Positions 45,383 to 54,583 of a stretch of DNA of 64,000 nt are shown piece after piece. How positions within the stretch are numbered: position 1 is the first letter of the stretch; the number at the start of each line of letters is the position of its first letter. The notes under the pieces were generated by a model. The model did no database searches and had not been told where the DNA came from. It saw only the letters and a program-made list of their open reading frames with translations. A program made the position numbers and the translations under genes. Source of the stretch: Bradyrhizobium viridifuturi (lineage in GTDB: Bacteria; Pseudomonadota; Alphaproteobacteria; Rhizobiales; Xanthobacteraceae); assembly GCF_001238275.1 (NCBI RefSeq), contig NZ_LGTB01000034.1, forward strand, positions 1 through 64,000, read 5' to 3'.

Positions 45383-46438
45383 ATGCTGGAAGCAATACGC
45401 AGGGCGATGGCGTTTCTACGCCAGAAGCAACTCCTGCATCGGCTGGGTGTTGTCATCAGCATCGCCGTCATCGGCATCGCCTGCTACGTCCTTTATCACA
45501 TGCTGCGCGGCATCGACACCAACGAGGTGCTCGAGGCCATCAAGAGCACCGAGCCGCGGCAGATCATGCTGGCGGGACTATTCGTCGCAGCCGGCTATTT
45601 CACGCTGACCTTCTACGATCTGTTCGCGGTGCGCGCGATCGGCCACGCCCACGTGCCCTATCGCATCAATGCGCTCGCGGCATTCACTTCCTATTCGATC
45701 GGCCACAATGTCGGCGCCAGCGTCTTCACCGGCGGCGCGGTGCGCTATCGGATCTATTCGGCCTGGGGCTTGAACGCGATCGACGTCGCCAAGATCTGCT
45801 TTCTCGCCGGCCTGACCTTCTGGCTCGGCAACGCCGCGGTGCTCGGGCTCGGCATCGCCTACCACCCGGAGGCCGCGGCCAACATCGACCAGCTGCCGCC
45901 CTGGCTCAACCGCACGCTGGCGTTCGGCATCATCATCGCGCTGGTCGCCTATGTGGTCTGGGTCTGGACCCAGCCGCGGGTGGTCGGCCGCGGGCCCTGG
46001 ACGGTGACCCTGCCGGGCGGCCCGCTGACGCTGCTGCAGATCGCGATCGGTATCGTCGACCTCGGCTTCTGCGCGCTGGCGATGTACGTGCTGGTGCCGG
46101 ACGAGCCCAATCTCGGCTTCGTCGTGGTTGCGGTCATCTTCGTGTCGGCGACCCTGCTCGGCTTTGCCAGCCACTCCCCCGGCGGGCTCGGGGTGTTCGA
46201 CGCCGCCATGCTGGTCGGCCTCTGGCAGATGGACCGCGAGGACCTGCTCGGCGGCATGCTGCTGTTCCGGCTGCTCTACTATATTGCGCCATTCGTCATA
46301 TCTGTAATCTTGCTGACGTTTCGGGAGGTTATCGTCGGCGCCCGACTCAAACGGCTGCCGCAGACTGATTCGGGTCCCCGCGCTGAGCCGCATCATGAGG
46401 CGGTTCTGGTCCGCAAGCGCGGTGATTCCGGGGTCTGA
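45383..46438 (+). CDS. UPF0104/lysylphosphatidylglycerol synthase transmembrane-domain protein
   Basis: 351 residues with about eight membrane helices and the family signatures SYSIGHNVGASVFTGGAVRYRIYSAWGL (residues about 105-133) and HSPGGLGVFDAAMLVGL. This corresponds to the membrane flippase-like domain of MprF without the catalytic GNAT-like domain, as in AglD-like proteins; it may move lipids or lipid-linked substrates. It lies 85 bases upstream of phoR on the same strand, but a phosphate-related role is only a guess. Confidence 0.82.
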   Translation: MLEAIRRAMAFLRQKQLLHRLGVVISIAVIGIACYVLYHMLRGIDTNEVLEAIKSTEPRQIMLAGLFVAAGYFTLTFYDLFAVRAIGHAHVPYRINALAAFTSYSIGHNVGASVFTGGAVRYRIYSAWGLNAIDVAKICFLAGLTFWLGNAAVLGLGIAYHPEAAANIDQLPPWLNRTLAFGIIIALVAYVVWVWTQPRVVGRGPWTVTLPGGPLTLLQIAIGIVDLGFCALAMYVLVPDEPNLGFVVVAVIFVSATLLGFASHSPGGLGVFDAAMLVGLWQMDREDLLGGMLLFRLLYYIAPFVISVILLTFREVIVGARLKRLPQTDSGPRAEPHHEAVLVRKRGDSGV

Positions 46439-46522
46439 CGATGCGGCCCGATGCCTCCCGAGGGACGGTCGATCTGACCGCGTCTGGGCGAGACACGAAC
46501 CGACGGGAAGAAAGCCGCCGCG

Positions 46523-47836
46523 ATGGCAATTGACGATACCCCGCAGTCCATTTTCTCGCCCTGGCCCGACCGCCTGCGCCATTCCGCGCTGATCCTGCTT
46601 GCCGCAGCGCTGGCGCTCAGCGTGGTGGTCGCGCTCGGCGAATTGTCGCTGGTGCGCGCCTGCGCGGTGTTTGTCTGCATCGCGGCCGCCGCGCTGGTGC
46701 CGTGGCGCCTGCATGATGCCGGGACCTCGCGCGAGGATGTCCGCGGCGTCAATCCGGTGGAGGCCGCGGCCGTCAGCGCCGTCGTCGCGGGCATGCCGGA
46801 TCCCGCCGTGCTGCTCGATCGCGCCGGTCGCGTCATCCATCTCAATGCCGCCGCGGCCCAGCTCGCGCCGGCGCTGCGCAAGAACGAATTGGCGCAATTT
46901 GCCCTGCGTTCGCCTGAGATCATCACCGCGCTGCGCGAGGCGATCGCGACCACCGAGCCGCGCCGCGCCACCTACACCGACCACGTCCCGGTCGATCGCT
47001 GGATGGAATTGGTGATCACGCCGGTGCCGGTGCCGACCCAGTTCGGCGGCACCGAGAAGTGCATGCTGATGACCTTCCACGACCTGACGCCGCTGCGCCG
47101 GGTCGAGGAGATGCGCGCCGACTTCGTCGCCAATGCCAGCCACGAGCTGCGCACGCCGCTCGCCGCGCTGTCCGGCTTCATCGACACCTTGCAGGGGCCG
47201 GCGCGCGAGGATGCCCGGGCGCGCGAGCGCTTCCTCGGCATCATGCACACCCAGGCCACCCGCATGGCGCGGCTGATCGACGACCTCTTGTCGCTGTCGC
47301 GGGTCGAGCTGTCGGCCCATGTACGGCCCGAGGCCTCGATCGATATCGTGCCGATCATCCGCCAGGTCGCCGACGGGCTCGAGGCACTGGCCAGCGAGCG
47401 CCAGGTCGAGATCGACGTCGACCTGCCGCAGGCCCCGGTCACGATCGCCGGCGACCGCGAGGAACTGCTCCGCCTGTTCGAGAACCTGATCGAGAACGCG
47501 CTCAAATACGGCGCCTCGGGCGGCCGCGTCATAGTGTCGCTCAATCAGACCGTTCCGGGCGCATCGGGCGAGGGGAGCCCCGAAATCCGTGTCATGGTAC
47601 GGGATTTCGGCCCCGGCATTGCCCCGGAGCACCTGCCGCGGCTGACCGAGCGGTTCTACCGGGTGGACGTCGGCGACAGCCGCAACCAGGGCGGAACGGG
47701 CCTCGGATTATCGCTGGTGAAACATATTCTTAATCGTCATCGCGGGCGTCTTTTGATCGAGAGCGTGCCGAACAATGGCGCGACTTTTACCGCCTGTTTT
47801 CCCCGGCCGAAGACCCCGCTTCCGACCCAAAGCTAA
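46523..47836 (+). CDS. phoR: Phosphate regulon sensor histidine kinase PhoR
   Basis: 437 residues. Two N-terminal membrane helices (about 20-62), a PAS domain (GMPDPAVLLDRAGRVIHLNAAAAQL...), HisKA with the phosphorylated His in FVANASHELRTPLAALSGF (near residue 220) and HATPase_c with N-box ENLIENALKYG, DFGPGIAPEHLPRLTERFYRVD and GGTGLGLSLVKHIL. It senses phosphate status through PstSCAB/PhoU and phosphorylates PhoB. It sits at the head of the pst operon rather than beside phoB, the usual rhizobial order. Confidence 0.93.
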   Translation: MAIDDTPQSIFSPWPDRLRHSALILLAAALALSVVVALGELSLVRACAVFVCIAAAALVPWRLHDAGTSREDVRGVNPVEAAAVSAVVAGMPDPAVLLDRAGRVIHLNAAAAQLAPALRKNELAQFALRSPEIITALREAIATTEPRRATYTDHVPVDRWMELVITPVPVPTQFGGTEKCMLMTFHDLTPLRRVEEMRADFVANASHELRTPLAALSGFIDTLQGPAREDARARERFLGIMHTQATRMARLIDDLLSLSRVELSAHVRPEASIDIVPIIRQVADGLEALASERQVEIDVDLPQAPVTIAGDREELLRLFENLIENALKYGASGGRVIVSLNQTVPGASGEGSPEIRVMVRDFGPGIAPEHLPRLTERFYRVDVGDSRNQGGTGLGLSLVKHILNRHRGRLLIESVPNNGATFTACFPRPKTPLPTQS

Positions 47837-47856
47837 GCATTTTCAGCCGCTTAGCT

Positions 47857-47878
47857 CTGTCATCCAACTGTCATCCAA
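47857..47878 (+). promoter_or_regulatory. Pho box upstream of pstS
   Basis: Two direct 11-base repeats CTGTCATCCAA starting at 47857 and 47868 match the CTGTCAT-type PhoB half-sites with 11-base period. The site is 95-116 bases ahead of pstS and directly after phoR, giving the pst genes their own phosphate-starvation promoter. Confidence 0.85.
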
Positions 47879-47972
47879 CCTTCGTAAAAGCAGCACCGAC
47901 CGCTCCTAGATGGACCGGCGTGAGCGCGATCGGGCGCATTCGGCGCTTCGCTCACAAGATGGAGACCACCCC

Positions 47973-48983
47973 ATGAATTTCATTAAAGCAATCGTCGCTG
48001 CCGGCATGGTCGCCGCTTCGACGTCGGCCTTCGCTGCCGATATTACCGGCGCGGGCGCGACGTTTCCGTTCCCGATCTATTCCAAATGGGCTGACGCCTA
48101 CAAGAAGGACACCGGCAACGGCCTGAACTATCAGTCGATCGGCTCTGGCGGCGGCATCAAGCAGATCCAGGCCAAGACCGTCACTTTCGGCGCGAGCGAC
48201 ATGCCGCTCAAGGTCGAGCAGCTCGAGAAGGACGGCCTCGTCCAGTGGCCGATGGTCATGGGTGCGATCGTTCCGGTGGTGAACATTGACGGCGTGAAGC
48301 CCGGCGAGATGGTGTTCGACGGCGAGACGCTCGCCGCCATCTACCTCGGCAAGATCACCAAGTGGGACGATCCCGCGATCAAGAAGCTCAACCCGAAGGT
48401 CAACCTGCCCTCGGCCGCGATCGCCGTCGTTCGCCGCTCGGACGGTTCGGGCACCACCTTCAACTTCACCAACTACCTCTCGAAAGTCAGCGCCGACTGG
48501 AAGAGCAAGGTGGGCGAGGGCACCGCGGTCGAGTGGCCGACCGGCGTCGGCGCCAAGGGCAATGAGGGCGTGTCCGGCAACATCAGCCAGACCAAGAACG
48601 CGATCGGCTATGTCGAGTATGCCTATGCCAAGCAGAACAAGCTGACCTACGCCGGCATGGTCAACAAGGGCGGCAAAACCGTGCAGCCGACCATGGCCGC
48701 CTTCCAGGCCGCCGCGGCGAACGCCGACTGGGCCAAGGCTCCCGGCTACTACGTGATCCTGACCGACCAGCCGGGCGATGCCTCCTGGCCGATCACCGCG
48801 GCGACCTTCATCCTGATGCACAAGGACTCGACCGACAAGGCGGCCTCGCAGGAAGCGCTCAAGTTCTTCAAGTACGCCTTCGAGAAGGGTGACAAGGCGG
48901 CCGAAGAGCTCGACTACATCCCGATGCCGGACTCGGTCGTCAAGCTGATCGAGAAGACCTGGTCCTCGGACATCAAGAGCTAA
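47973..48983 (+). CDS. pstS: Phosphate ABC transporter substrate-binding protein PstS
   Basis: 336 residues with a Sec signal peptide (cut around AFAADI, residue 23). Phosphate-site motifs: GAGATFPFPIYSKWA (residues 25-40), SIGSGGGIKQI, FGASDMPL and RRSDGSGTTFNFTNYLS, the anion-binding Ser/Arg/Asp/Thr cluster. Periplasmic receptor for the PstCAB importer. ATG 47973 follows GGAGACCACC. A stem-loop follows its stop. Confidence 0.95.
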   Translation: MNFIKAIVAAGMVAASTSAFAADITGAGATFPFPIYSKWADAYKKDTGNGLNYQSIGSGGGIKQIQAKTVTFGASDMPLKVEQLEKDGLVQWPMVMGAIVPVVNIDGVKPGEMVFDGETLAAIYLGKITKWDDPAIKKLNPKVNLPSAAIAVVRRSDGSGTTFNFTNYLSKVSADWKSKVGEGTAVEWPTGVGAKGNEGVSGNISQTKNAIGYVEYAYAKQNKLTYAGMVNKGGKTVQPTMAAFQAAAANADWAKAPGYYVILTDQPGDASWPITAATFILMHKDSTDKAASQEALKFFKYAFEKGDKAAEELDYIPMPDSVVKLIEKTWSSDIKS

Positions 48984-49000
48984 GTCCGACGCTTTGAAGG

Positions 49001-49029
49001 CCTGTGCCGCCTCCCAGGGGCGGCACAGG
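49001..49029 (+). terminator. Stem-loop between pstS and pstC (attenuator or mRNA stabiliser)
   Basis: CCTGTGCCGCC pairs with GGCGGCACAGG around a 7-base loop, without a T-tract. It would let pstS be expressed above the permease genes. The 216-base pstS-pstC gap also contains a CCCGGGG-rich hairpin near 49080-49105. Confidence 0.6.
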
Positions 49030-49199
49030 TTGAGCGGTCAAGACCCGGGCTCCTTCACCGCGGCAACAAGCGCGGGTGGGCCCGGGGTTCGCGCCCCGGG
49101 AGGCGCAAGCCGGAACGACGCCCGGCCAAATGCGTCAGTGAAGATCGCTTCGGGGCGTGGCGGTTTGTGCAGGTTTCAAATAAAAAAGAGGGGATAGGC

Positions 49200-50198
49200 G
49201 TGGCAGACATGGCTGTTCAGAGCGATGTGATGGAAGCCGCGGGACCTTACGATCGCGCCAAGGCCCTCAGCGCCTTCAAGCTGGGTGATCTCACCTTCTA
49301 TTGGATCACCCGCGTCTCCGCGATCTCGGTTCTGTTGATCCTCGGCGGCATCATCCTGTCGCTGATCGTCGGCGCCTGGCCGGCGATGAAGGAATACGGC
49401 TTCGCCTTCCTCTGGACGCAGCGCTGGGCGCCCTCCGCCGATCCGCCGGTGCTCGGCGCGCTCGGTCCGATCTACGGCACGCTGATCACCTCGATCATCG
49501 CGATGCTGATCGCCATTCCGGTCGGCATCGGCATCGCGGTGTTCCTTACCGAGCTGTGCCCGCAAGTGCTGCGCCGCCCGATCGGCATCGCCATCGAGCT
49601 GCTGGCCGGCATCCCCTCGATCATCTACGGCATGTGGGGCTTCTTCGTGCTCGGCCCGTTCCTGGCCAACACGTTCCAGCCCTTCATGATCAGGATCTTC
49701 GAGGGCGTTCCGGTGCTGGGCGCGGTGTTCGCGGGCCCGCCGTCCTATCTCAGCCTGTTCAACGCGGCCCTGATCCTCGCCATCATGGTGCTGCCCTTCA
49801 TCACCGCGATCTCGGTCGACGTGTTCAAGACCGTGCCGCCCGTGCTGAAGGAGGCCGCCTACGGCATGGGCTGCACCACCTGGGAAGTCGTCCGCAGCGT
49901 GGTGATCCCCTACACCCGCGTCGGCGTGATCGGCGGCGTCATGCTGGCGCTCGGCCGCGCCCTCGGCGAGACGATGGCGGTGACCTTCATCATCGGCAAC
50001 TCGTTCCGCATCTCGTCGTCGATCTTCGCGCCGGGCACCACGATCTCCGCGGCGATCGCCAGCGAATTCGCCGAGAGCGACGGTCTGCACCAGTCCGGCC
50101 TGATCCTGCTCGGCCTCCTGCTGTTCGTGCTGACCTTCTTCGTGCTCGCCGGCGCGCGGCTGATGCTGATGCGGCTTGAAAAGAAGGCGGGGAAGTAA
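49200..50198 (+). CDS. pstC: Phosphate ABC transporter permease PstC
   Basis: 332 residues, six membrane helices plus the family periplasmic loop. Motifs: LGALGPIYGTLITSIIAMLIAIPVGIGIAVFLTELCP and the EAA loop KEAAYGMGCTTWEVVRSVVIPYTRVGVIGGVMLALGRALGETMAVTFIIGN. GTG 49200 fits best with the AAGAGGGGATAGGC ribosome site; ATG 49209 is an alternative. pstA follows after 4 bases. Confidence 0.93.
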   Translation: MADMAVQSDVMEAAGPYDRAKALSAFKLGDLTFYWITRVSAISVLLILGGIILSLIVGAWPAMKEYGFAFLWTQRWAPSADPPVLGALGPIYGTLITSIIAMLIAIPVGIGIAVFLTELCPQVLRRPIGIAIELLAGIPSIIYGMWGFFVLGPFLANTFQPFMIRIFEGVPVLGAVFAGPPSYLSLFNAALILAIMVLPFITAISVDVFKTVPPVLKEAAYGMGCTTWEVVRSVVIPYTRVGVIGGVMLALGRALGETMAVTFIIGNSFRISSSIFAPGTTISAAIASEFAESDGLHQSGLILLGLLLFVLTFFVLAGARLMLMRLEKKAGK

Positions 50199-50202
50199 CG
50201 CC

Positions 50203-51048
50203 ATGAACCCGATCTACAAATCCCGCCGCCGCAGCGACATCGTCATCCGCACGCTCTGCGTCGGCGCGGCGCTGTTCGGCGTCACCTGGCTGGCGCTGAT
50301 CCTGATCACGCTGCTCTACAACGGCCTTGCCGGCCTCAGCGTACAGCTGTTCACCCAGAACACGCCGCCGCCGGGCTCCACCGATGGCGGCCTGCTCAAC
50401 GCCATCGTCGGTTCGGTCATCATGACCGTGATCGGCGTCGGCATCGGCGCGCCGCTCGGCCTGTTCGCCGGCACCTACCTCGCCGAGTACGGCAGACACG
50501 ACAGGCTCACCTCGGTGATCCGCTTCATCAACGACATTCTGCTCAGCGCGCCATCGATCATCATCGGCCTGTTCATCTATGGCGCGGTGGTGGTGCCGAT
50601 GCGCGGCTTCTCGGCAATCGCCGGCGCGCTTGCGCTCGCCGTGATCGTGATCCCGGTCGTGCTGCGCACCACCGAGGACATGCTGCTGCTGGTGCCCAAT
50701 CCGCTGCGCGAGGCGGCCTCTGCGCTCGGCCTGCCGCGTTCGCTGGTGATCAAGCGGATCGCTTATCGTGCGGCCAGGTCGGGTCTGATCACCGGCGTGC
50801 TGCTGGCGACCGCGCGCGTCGCCGGCGAAACCGCGCCGCTGCTGTTCACCGCGCTGTCGAACCAGTTCTTCAGCCTGGATCTGACCAAGACGATGGCCAA
50901 CCTGCCGGTGACCATCAACAACTTCGTGCAGAGCCCCTACGCCTACTGGAAAGAGCTGGCGTGGAGCGGCGCCCTGCTGATCACATTCACCGTGCTCGCG
51001 CTGAATATCGGCGCGCGTATCCTTGGTGCCGAAAGGGCCGCAAAATGA
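50203..51048 (+). CDS. pstA: Phosphate ABC transporter permease PstA
   Basis: 281 residues with six membrane helices. Motifs: GGLLNAIVGSVIMTVIGVGIGAPLGLFAGTYLAEYG and LREAASALGLPRSLVIKRIAYRAARSGLITGVLLATARVAGETAPLLFTAL (the EAA coupling loop). It pairs with PstC to form the phosphate channel. It overlaps pstB by four bases (ATGA). Confidence 0.94.
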   Translation: MNPIYKSRRRSDIVIRTLCVGAALFGVTWLALILITLLYNGLAGLSVQLFTQNTPPPGSTDGGLLNAIVGSVIMTVIGVGIGAPLGLFAGTYLAEYGRHDRLTSVIRFINDILLSAPSIIIGLFIYGAVVVPMRGFSAIAGALALAVIVIPVVLRTTEDMLLLVPNPLREAASALGLPRSLVIKRIAYRAARSGLITGVLLATARVAGETAPLLFTALSNQFFSLDLTKTMANLPVTINNFVQSPYAYWKELAWSGALLITFTVLALNIGARILGAERAAK

Positions 51049-51863
51049 CCGAGCTTTCCGTCTCCACGACTGCCGCGGGCCACGTTCCCCAGGTTCCGCT
51101 TCCGGAAGCGCCGCCGAAAGTCACGGTGCGCAACCTTAACTTCTATTACGGCGAGCACCACGCGCTGAAGAACATCAACCTGACGCTGGGCACCAACCGC
51201 GTCACGGCGTTCATCGGCCCGTCCGGCTGCGGCAAGTCGACCCTGCTGCGCATCTTCAACCGGATGTATGACCTTTATCCGGGACAGCGCGCCACCGGCC
51301 AGCTGATGCTGGACCAGACCAACATCCTCGATCCCAAGCTCGACCTCAATCTGCTGCGCGCGCGGGTCGGCATGGTGTTCCAGAAGCCGACGCCGTTCCC
51401 GATGACGATCTACGAGAACATCGCCTTCGGCATCCGCCTCTATGAGAAGATCTCGAAGTCCGAGATGGACGACCGGGTCGAGAAGGCGCTGCGCGGCGGT
51501 GCGCTGTGGAACGAGGTCAAGGACAAGCTGAACGCCTCCGGCCTGTCGCTCTCCGGCGGGCAGCAGCAGCGGCTGTGCATTGCGCGCACCGTCGCGGTAC
51601 GCCCCGAGGTGATCCTGTTCGACGAGCCCTGCTCGGCGCTCGATCCGATCTCGACCGCCAAGGTCGAGGAGCTGATCCAGGAGCTCTCCGAGGACTACAC
51701 GATCGCGATCGTCACCCACAACATGCAGCAGGCGGCGCGCGTCTCCGACAAGACCGCCTTCATGTATCTCGGCGAGCTGATCGAGTTCGACGACACCAAC
51801 AAGATCTTCACTTCGCCGAGCGATCGACGCACCCAGGACTACATCACCGGCCGGTTCGGTTGA
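51045..51863 (+). CDS. pstB: Phosphate ABC transporter ATP-binding protein PstB
   Basis: 272 residues. Walker A is GPSGCGKSTLLRIFNRMYDLYPG (residues about 57-65 for the P-loop), the signature LSGGQQQRLCIARTVA, Walker B VILFDEPCSALDPIST and the H-loop THNMQQAARVSD. FNRMYDLYP is the PstB-specific stretch. The start is placed at ATG 51045, overlapping the pstA stop. Confidence 0.95.
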   Translation: MTELSVSTTAAGHVPQVPLPEAPPKVTVRNLNFYYGEHHALKNINLTLGTNRVTAFIGPSGCGKSTLLRIFNRMYDLYPGQRATGQLMLDQTNILDPKLDLNLLRARVGMVFQKPTPFPMTIYENIAFGIRLYEKISKSEMDDRVEKALRGGALWNEVKDKLNASGLSLSGGQQQRLCIARTVAVRPEVILFDEPCSALDPISTAKVEELIQELSEDYTIAIVTHNMQQAARVSDKTAFMYLGELIEFDDTNKIFTSPSDRRTQDYITGRFG

Positions 51864-51868
51864 CCGGC

Positions 51869-51912
51869 GCATGATCCGGAAAAGTGGAGACCGGTTTCCG
51901 ATCGGATCATGC
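51869..51912. repeat. GCATGATCCGGAAAA-type palindromic element between pstB and phoU
   Basis: GCATGATCCGGAAAAG and CGGTTTCCG...GATCATGC arms as in the copies at 919 and 37853. A second palindrome, ATCATGATCCC-C-GGGATCATGAT, follows at about 51930-51953. Confidence 0.75.
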
Positions 51913-51969
51913 TAAAATTCAGGACACGAAATCATGATCCCCGGGATCATGATTGAGGGGAGACAAGCG

Positions 51970-52689
51970 ATGGCTTCTGAACATACCGCCAAGGCATTCG
52001 ACAGCGACCTGCAGGAGTTGACCCGCCTGGTCGCCGAGATGGGCGGCCTCGTCGAGCGGATGATTACCGAGTCGGTCGACGCGCTGATCCGCCGCGACGT
52101 CGCGCTCGGCAAGCGCGTGGTCGCCGCCGACATTGAGATCGACAATTTGCAGCGCGTCATCGAAGAGCGCGCTGTGCTGACGATCGCCCGCCGCCAGCCG
52201 ATGGCGATCGACCTGCGCGAAATCGTCAGCGCGATGCGCGTCGCCACCGACCTCGAGCGGATCGGCGATCTCGCCAAGAACATGGGCAAGCGCGTCGCGG
52301 CGCTGGAAAGCGATTTTCAGCCGCTGAAGCTGATCCGCGGCCTCGAGCACATGACCGACCTCGTGCTGTCGCAGGTCAAGTCGGTGCTCGACGCCTATGC
52401 CGCGCACGATCTGCCGGCGGCGATGAACGTCTGGAAGGGCGACGAGGAGGTCGACGCGATCTGCACCTCGCTGTTCCGCGAGCTGCTCACCTACATGATG
52501 GAAGATCCGCGCAACATCTCGTTCTGCATCCATCTGATGTTCTGCGCCAAGAACATCGAGCGGATCGGCGATCACGCCACCAACATCGCAGAGACGGTGT
52601 TCTACATGATCGAAGGTCAGCAGATCACCGACAAGCGCCCGAAGGGCGACATGACCAACTTTGCCACCACGGTGCCGGGTAACACGTAG
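51970..52689 (+). CDS. phoU: Phosphate signalling regulator PhoU
   Basis: 239 residues of two three-helix PhoU repeats, each with the E/D-rich metal cluster: DLREIVSAMRVATDLERIGDLAKNMGKRV (first) and FCIHLMFCAKNIERIGDHATNIAETVFYMIEG (second). PhoU links PstSCAB transport state to PhoR and restrains the regulon when phosphate is plentiful. ATG 51970 follows GAGGGGAGACAAGCG; phoB follows after 60 bases. Confidence 0.94.
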   Translation: MASEHTAKAFDSDLQELTRLVAEMGGLVERMITESVDALIRRDVALGKRVVAADIEIDNLQRVIEERAVLTIARRQPMAIDLREIVSAMRVATDLERIGDLAKNMGKRVAALESDFQPLKLIRGLEHMTDLVLSQVKSVLDAYAAHDLPAAMNVWKGDEEVDAICTSLFRELLTYMMEDPRNISFCIHLMFCAKNIERIGDHATNIAETVFYMIEGQQITDKRPKGDMTNFATTVPGNT

Positions 52690-52749
52690 TCGACGGCGTT
52701 TCGGTTTGCGTCAGGGCAACGGATCACCACACAGAAAGAACTTAGACCG

Positions 52750-53459
52750 ATGAGCGCACGCATTCTGGTAGTCGAAGACGAGGAAGCGCTGACGACGCTG
52801 TTGCGCTATAACCTCGATGCGGAAGGCTACGATGTCGAAACAGTGGGGCGCGGCGACGATGCCGACACCCGCCTGAAGGAGCGCGTTCCCGACCTCGTGG
52901 TGCTCGATTGGATGCTGCCGGGCCTGTCCGGCATCGAGCTGTGCCGTCGCTTGCGGGCGCGGCCCGAGACCAAGCAGCTTCCGATCATCATGCTGACCGC
53001 ACGCGGCGAGGAGAGCGAGCGCGTGCGCGGGCTGGCCACCGGCGCCGACGACTACATCGTCAAGCCGTTCTCGGTGCCGGAGCTGCTGGCCCGTGTGAAG
53101 GGCCTGCTGCGCCGCGCGAGCCCGGAACGGCTTGCGACCGTGTTGACCTATGGCGACATCGAGCTCGACCGCGAGAAGCGCCGCGTGGCGCGCTCGGGCC
53201 GTCCGATCGATCTCGGCCCGACTGAATATCGCCTGCTCGAATTCTTCCTCGAGCATCCCGGCCGCGTGTTCAGCCGCGAGCAGCTGCTCGACAGCGTCTG
53301 GGGCCGCGACATCTACATCGATGAGCGCACCGTCGACGTGCATATCGGCCGCCTGCGCAAGCTGCTCAATCCGGGCCGTGAGCAGGACCCGATCCGCACC
53401 GTGCGCGGCGCCGGCTATGCGCTCGAGACCGCTTCGCAAAGGCCGAGCCGCAGCCGTAA
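52750..53459 (+). CDS. phoB: Phosphate regulon response regulator PhoB, one frame break at the C-terminus
   Basis: About 236 residues. Receiver domain: acidic pocket EDEE (residues 9-12), phosphoacceptor Asp in VVLDWMLPG (near 54), Thr/Ser and Lys105 in DDYIVKPFS; OmpR-type winged helix: LGPTEYRLLEFFLEHPGRVFSREQLLDSVWGRDIYIDERTVDVHIGRLRKLL...RTVRGAGYAL. At about 53432 a base is lost; the next frame reads FAKAEPQP and stops at 53457-53459, the normal rhizobial C-terminus, whereas the raw frame adds about 30 foreign residues. DNA-binding parts are unaffected. Confidence 0.93.
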
Positions 53460-53592
53460 CGGCCACGGGGCAATCTCAAGCCACAACACGCGTGGTCCCG
53501 GCTCCCGTGCGCAATTGCGCACTAGGCCGGGACGACGCCGGTGATGTAGACGTCGCCCTGTTGGCTCCATGAGGAGCTACTCGGCACAAAAA

Positions 53593-53620
53593 AATCCCCG
53601 CTTGCGCGGGGATTTGTTTT
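53593..53620. terminator. Bidirectional terminator between phoB and gcrA
   Basis: A run of A, then AATCCCCGC-TTGC-GCGGGGATT, then TTGTTTT. Symmetric A and T tracts allow it to end both convergent genes. Confidence 0.85.
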
Positions 53621-53645
53621 GCAGTCCAGGCTGGTTCCCGAGTGC

Positions 53646-54158
53646 TTACTTGATCTGCGGCTTCGCCGACGGCCGGCGGCGATCGGCGGCGGGCTGGTAG
53701 GCGACGCGCGAGTGATGCGCGCAATAGGGCAGGCCGGCGAGCGCCTTGCCGCCGCAGAAGAAGAATTCCGGGCTCGAGGGATCGCCGACCGGCCAGTGGC
53801 AGGTGGCCTCGTTGAGCTCGAGCAGCGACAGCCGCTGGCTCATCGGCACCACGTTGTCGTAGGAGATCGGATCGGGCTCCATCTCGACCTCGAAGGCGTG
53901 CGCCAGCGCGGTGTTGCCGCGCGAGACCGGGCGCGCCACCCGCATCATGTGCTGAGCGGGGCGCGCCTTGCGCTGCCGCGGCGCCGCCGTCGAAGGTGCC
54001 TTGGCGCGGCCGGAGAGGCCGAGCCGATGCACTTTGCCGATCACGGCGTTTCGCGTCACATTGCCAAGTTCCGCTGCGATCTGGCTGGCCGAAAGGCCAG
54101 ACTCCCAGAGCTTCTTCAGCTGCTCGACGCGATCGTCGGACCAGGTCAATACCGTCAT
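53646..54158 (-). CDS. gcrA: GcrA cell cycle regulator
   Basis: 170 residues. N-terminal helix-turn-helix MTVLTWSDDRVEQLKKLWESGLSASQIAAELGNVTRNAVIGKVHRLGLSGR is the unmistakable GcrA signature; the C-terminal domain, which binds sigma-70 region 2 in Caulobacter, ends with the conserved LLELNEATCHWPVGDPSSPEFFFCGGKALAGLPYCAHHSRVAYQP (Cys/His-rich block). GcrA activates transcription at methylated GANTC sites. The start is ATG 54158; longer upstream frames lack a ribosome site. Confidence 0.95.
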   Translation of the reverse strand: MTVLTWSDDRVEQLKKLWESGLSASQIAAELGNVTRNAVIGKVHRLGLSGRAKAPSTAAPRQRKARPAQHMMRVARPVSRGNTALAHAFEVEMEPDPISYDNVVPMSQRLSLLELNEATCHWPVGDPSSPEFFFCGGKALAGLPYCAHHSRVAYQPAADRRRPSAKPQIK

Positions 54159-54516
54159 CGCATTCTTCCTTTCGCATGGCGCCGGCCAGTCATTGGAGCG
54201 GCGCTGCGAGCCAAATCTGGACAAATATCCCTGCGGCCAGAATCCCTTAGCCCTCGCCGGGCACGGTGTTGCGCCCGAACGTTTACGCGAGACACAAAGG
54301 CTACTTAGAGGGTCCAGTACTGCCGCACGAGATGTCGTACCCGACAGGCCAAACGCTACAATATGGCGTGACTCTGGCGCAAGAGTCCGCGGCCGTGCGT
54401 CCACATGTTCCCACACAGTTAAGCATTGTAATGAGGCTTTTCCACCGCACCGGAATGCTCCGGATTGCGCTCGCTGCGCATTGCAGAAAGGCCGCCAAAA
54501 GGGCGGCTCCTGGCGA

Positions 54517-54544
54517 TTGACACGGTCCCCCCGCAGCATAGAAT
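54517..54544 (+). promoter_or_regulatory. Sigma-70-type promoter of argD
   Basis: TTGACA (54517-54522) and TAGAAT (54539-54544) separated by 16 bases, about 110 bases before the argD ATG. Confidence 0.65.
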
Positions 54545-54555
54545 GTTGCCCACGT

Positions 54556-54583
54556 GCCGCCCGCAAAGGCGGCCGTTTTGTTT
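54556..54583 (+). terminator. Leader terminator-like hairpin upstream of argD
   Basis: GCCGCC (54556-54561) and GGCGGC (54568-54573) form a stem, followed by CGTTTTGTTTT. Lying just after the promoter and before argD, it has the form of an attenuator. Confidence 0.5.

Noticed and set aside
45578..47632. 684-residue reverse frame over UPF0104 and phoR
   Set aside because: Both underlying forward genes have unmistakable motifs; the reverse translation is charge-biased noise.
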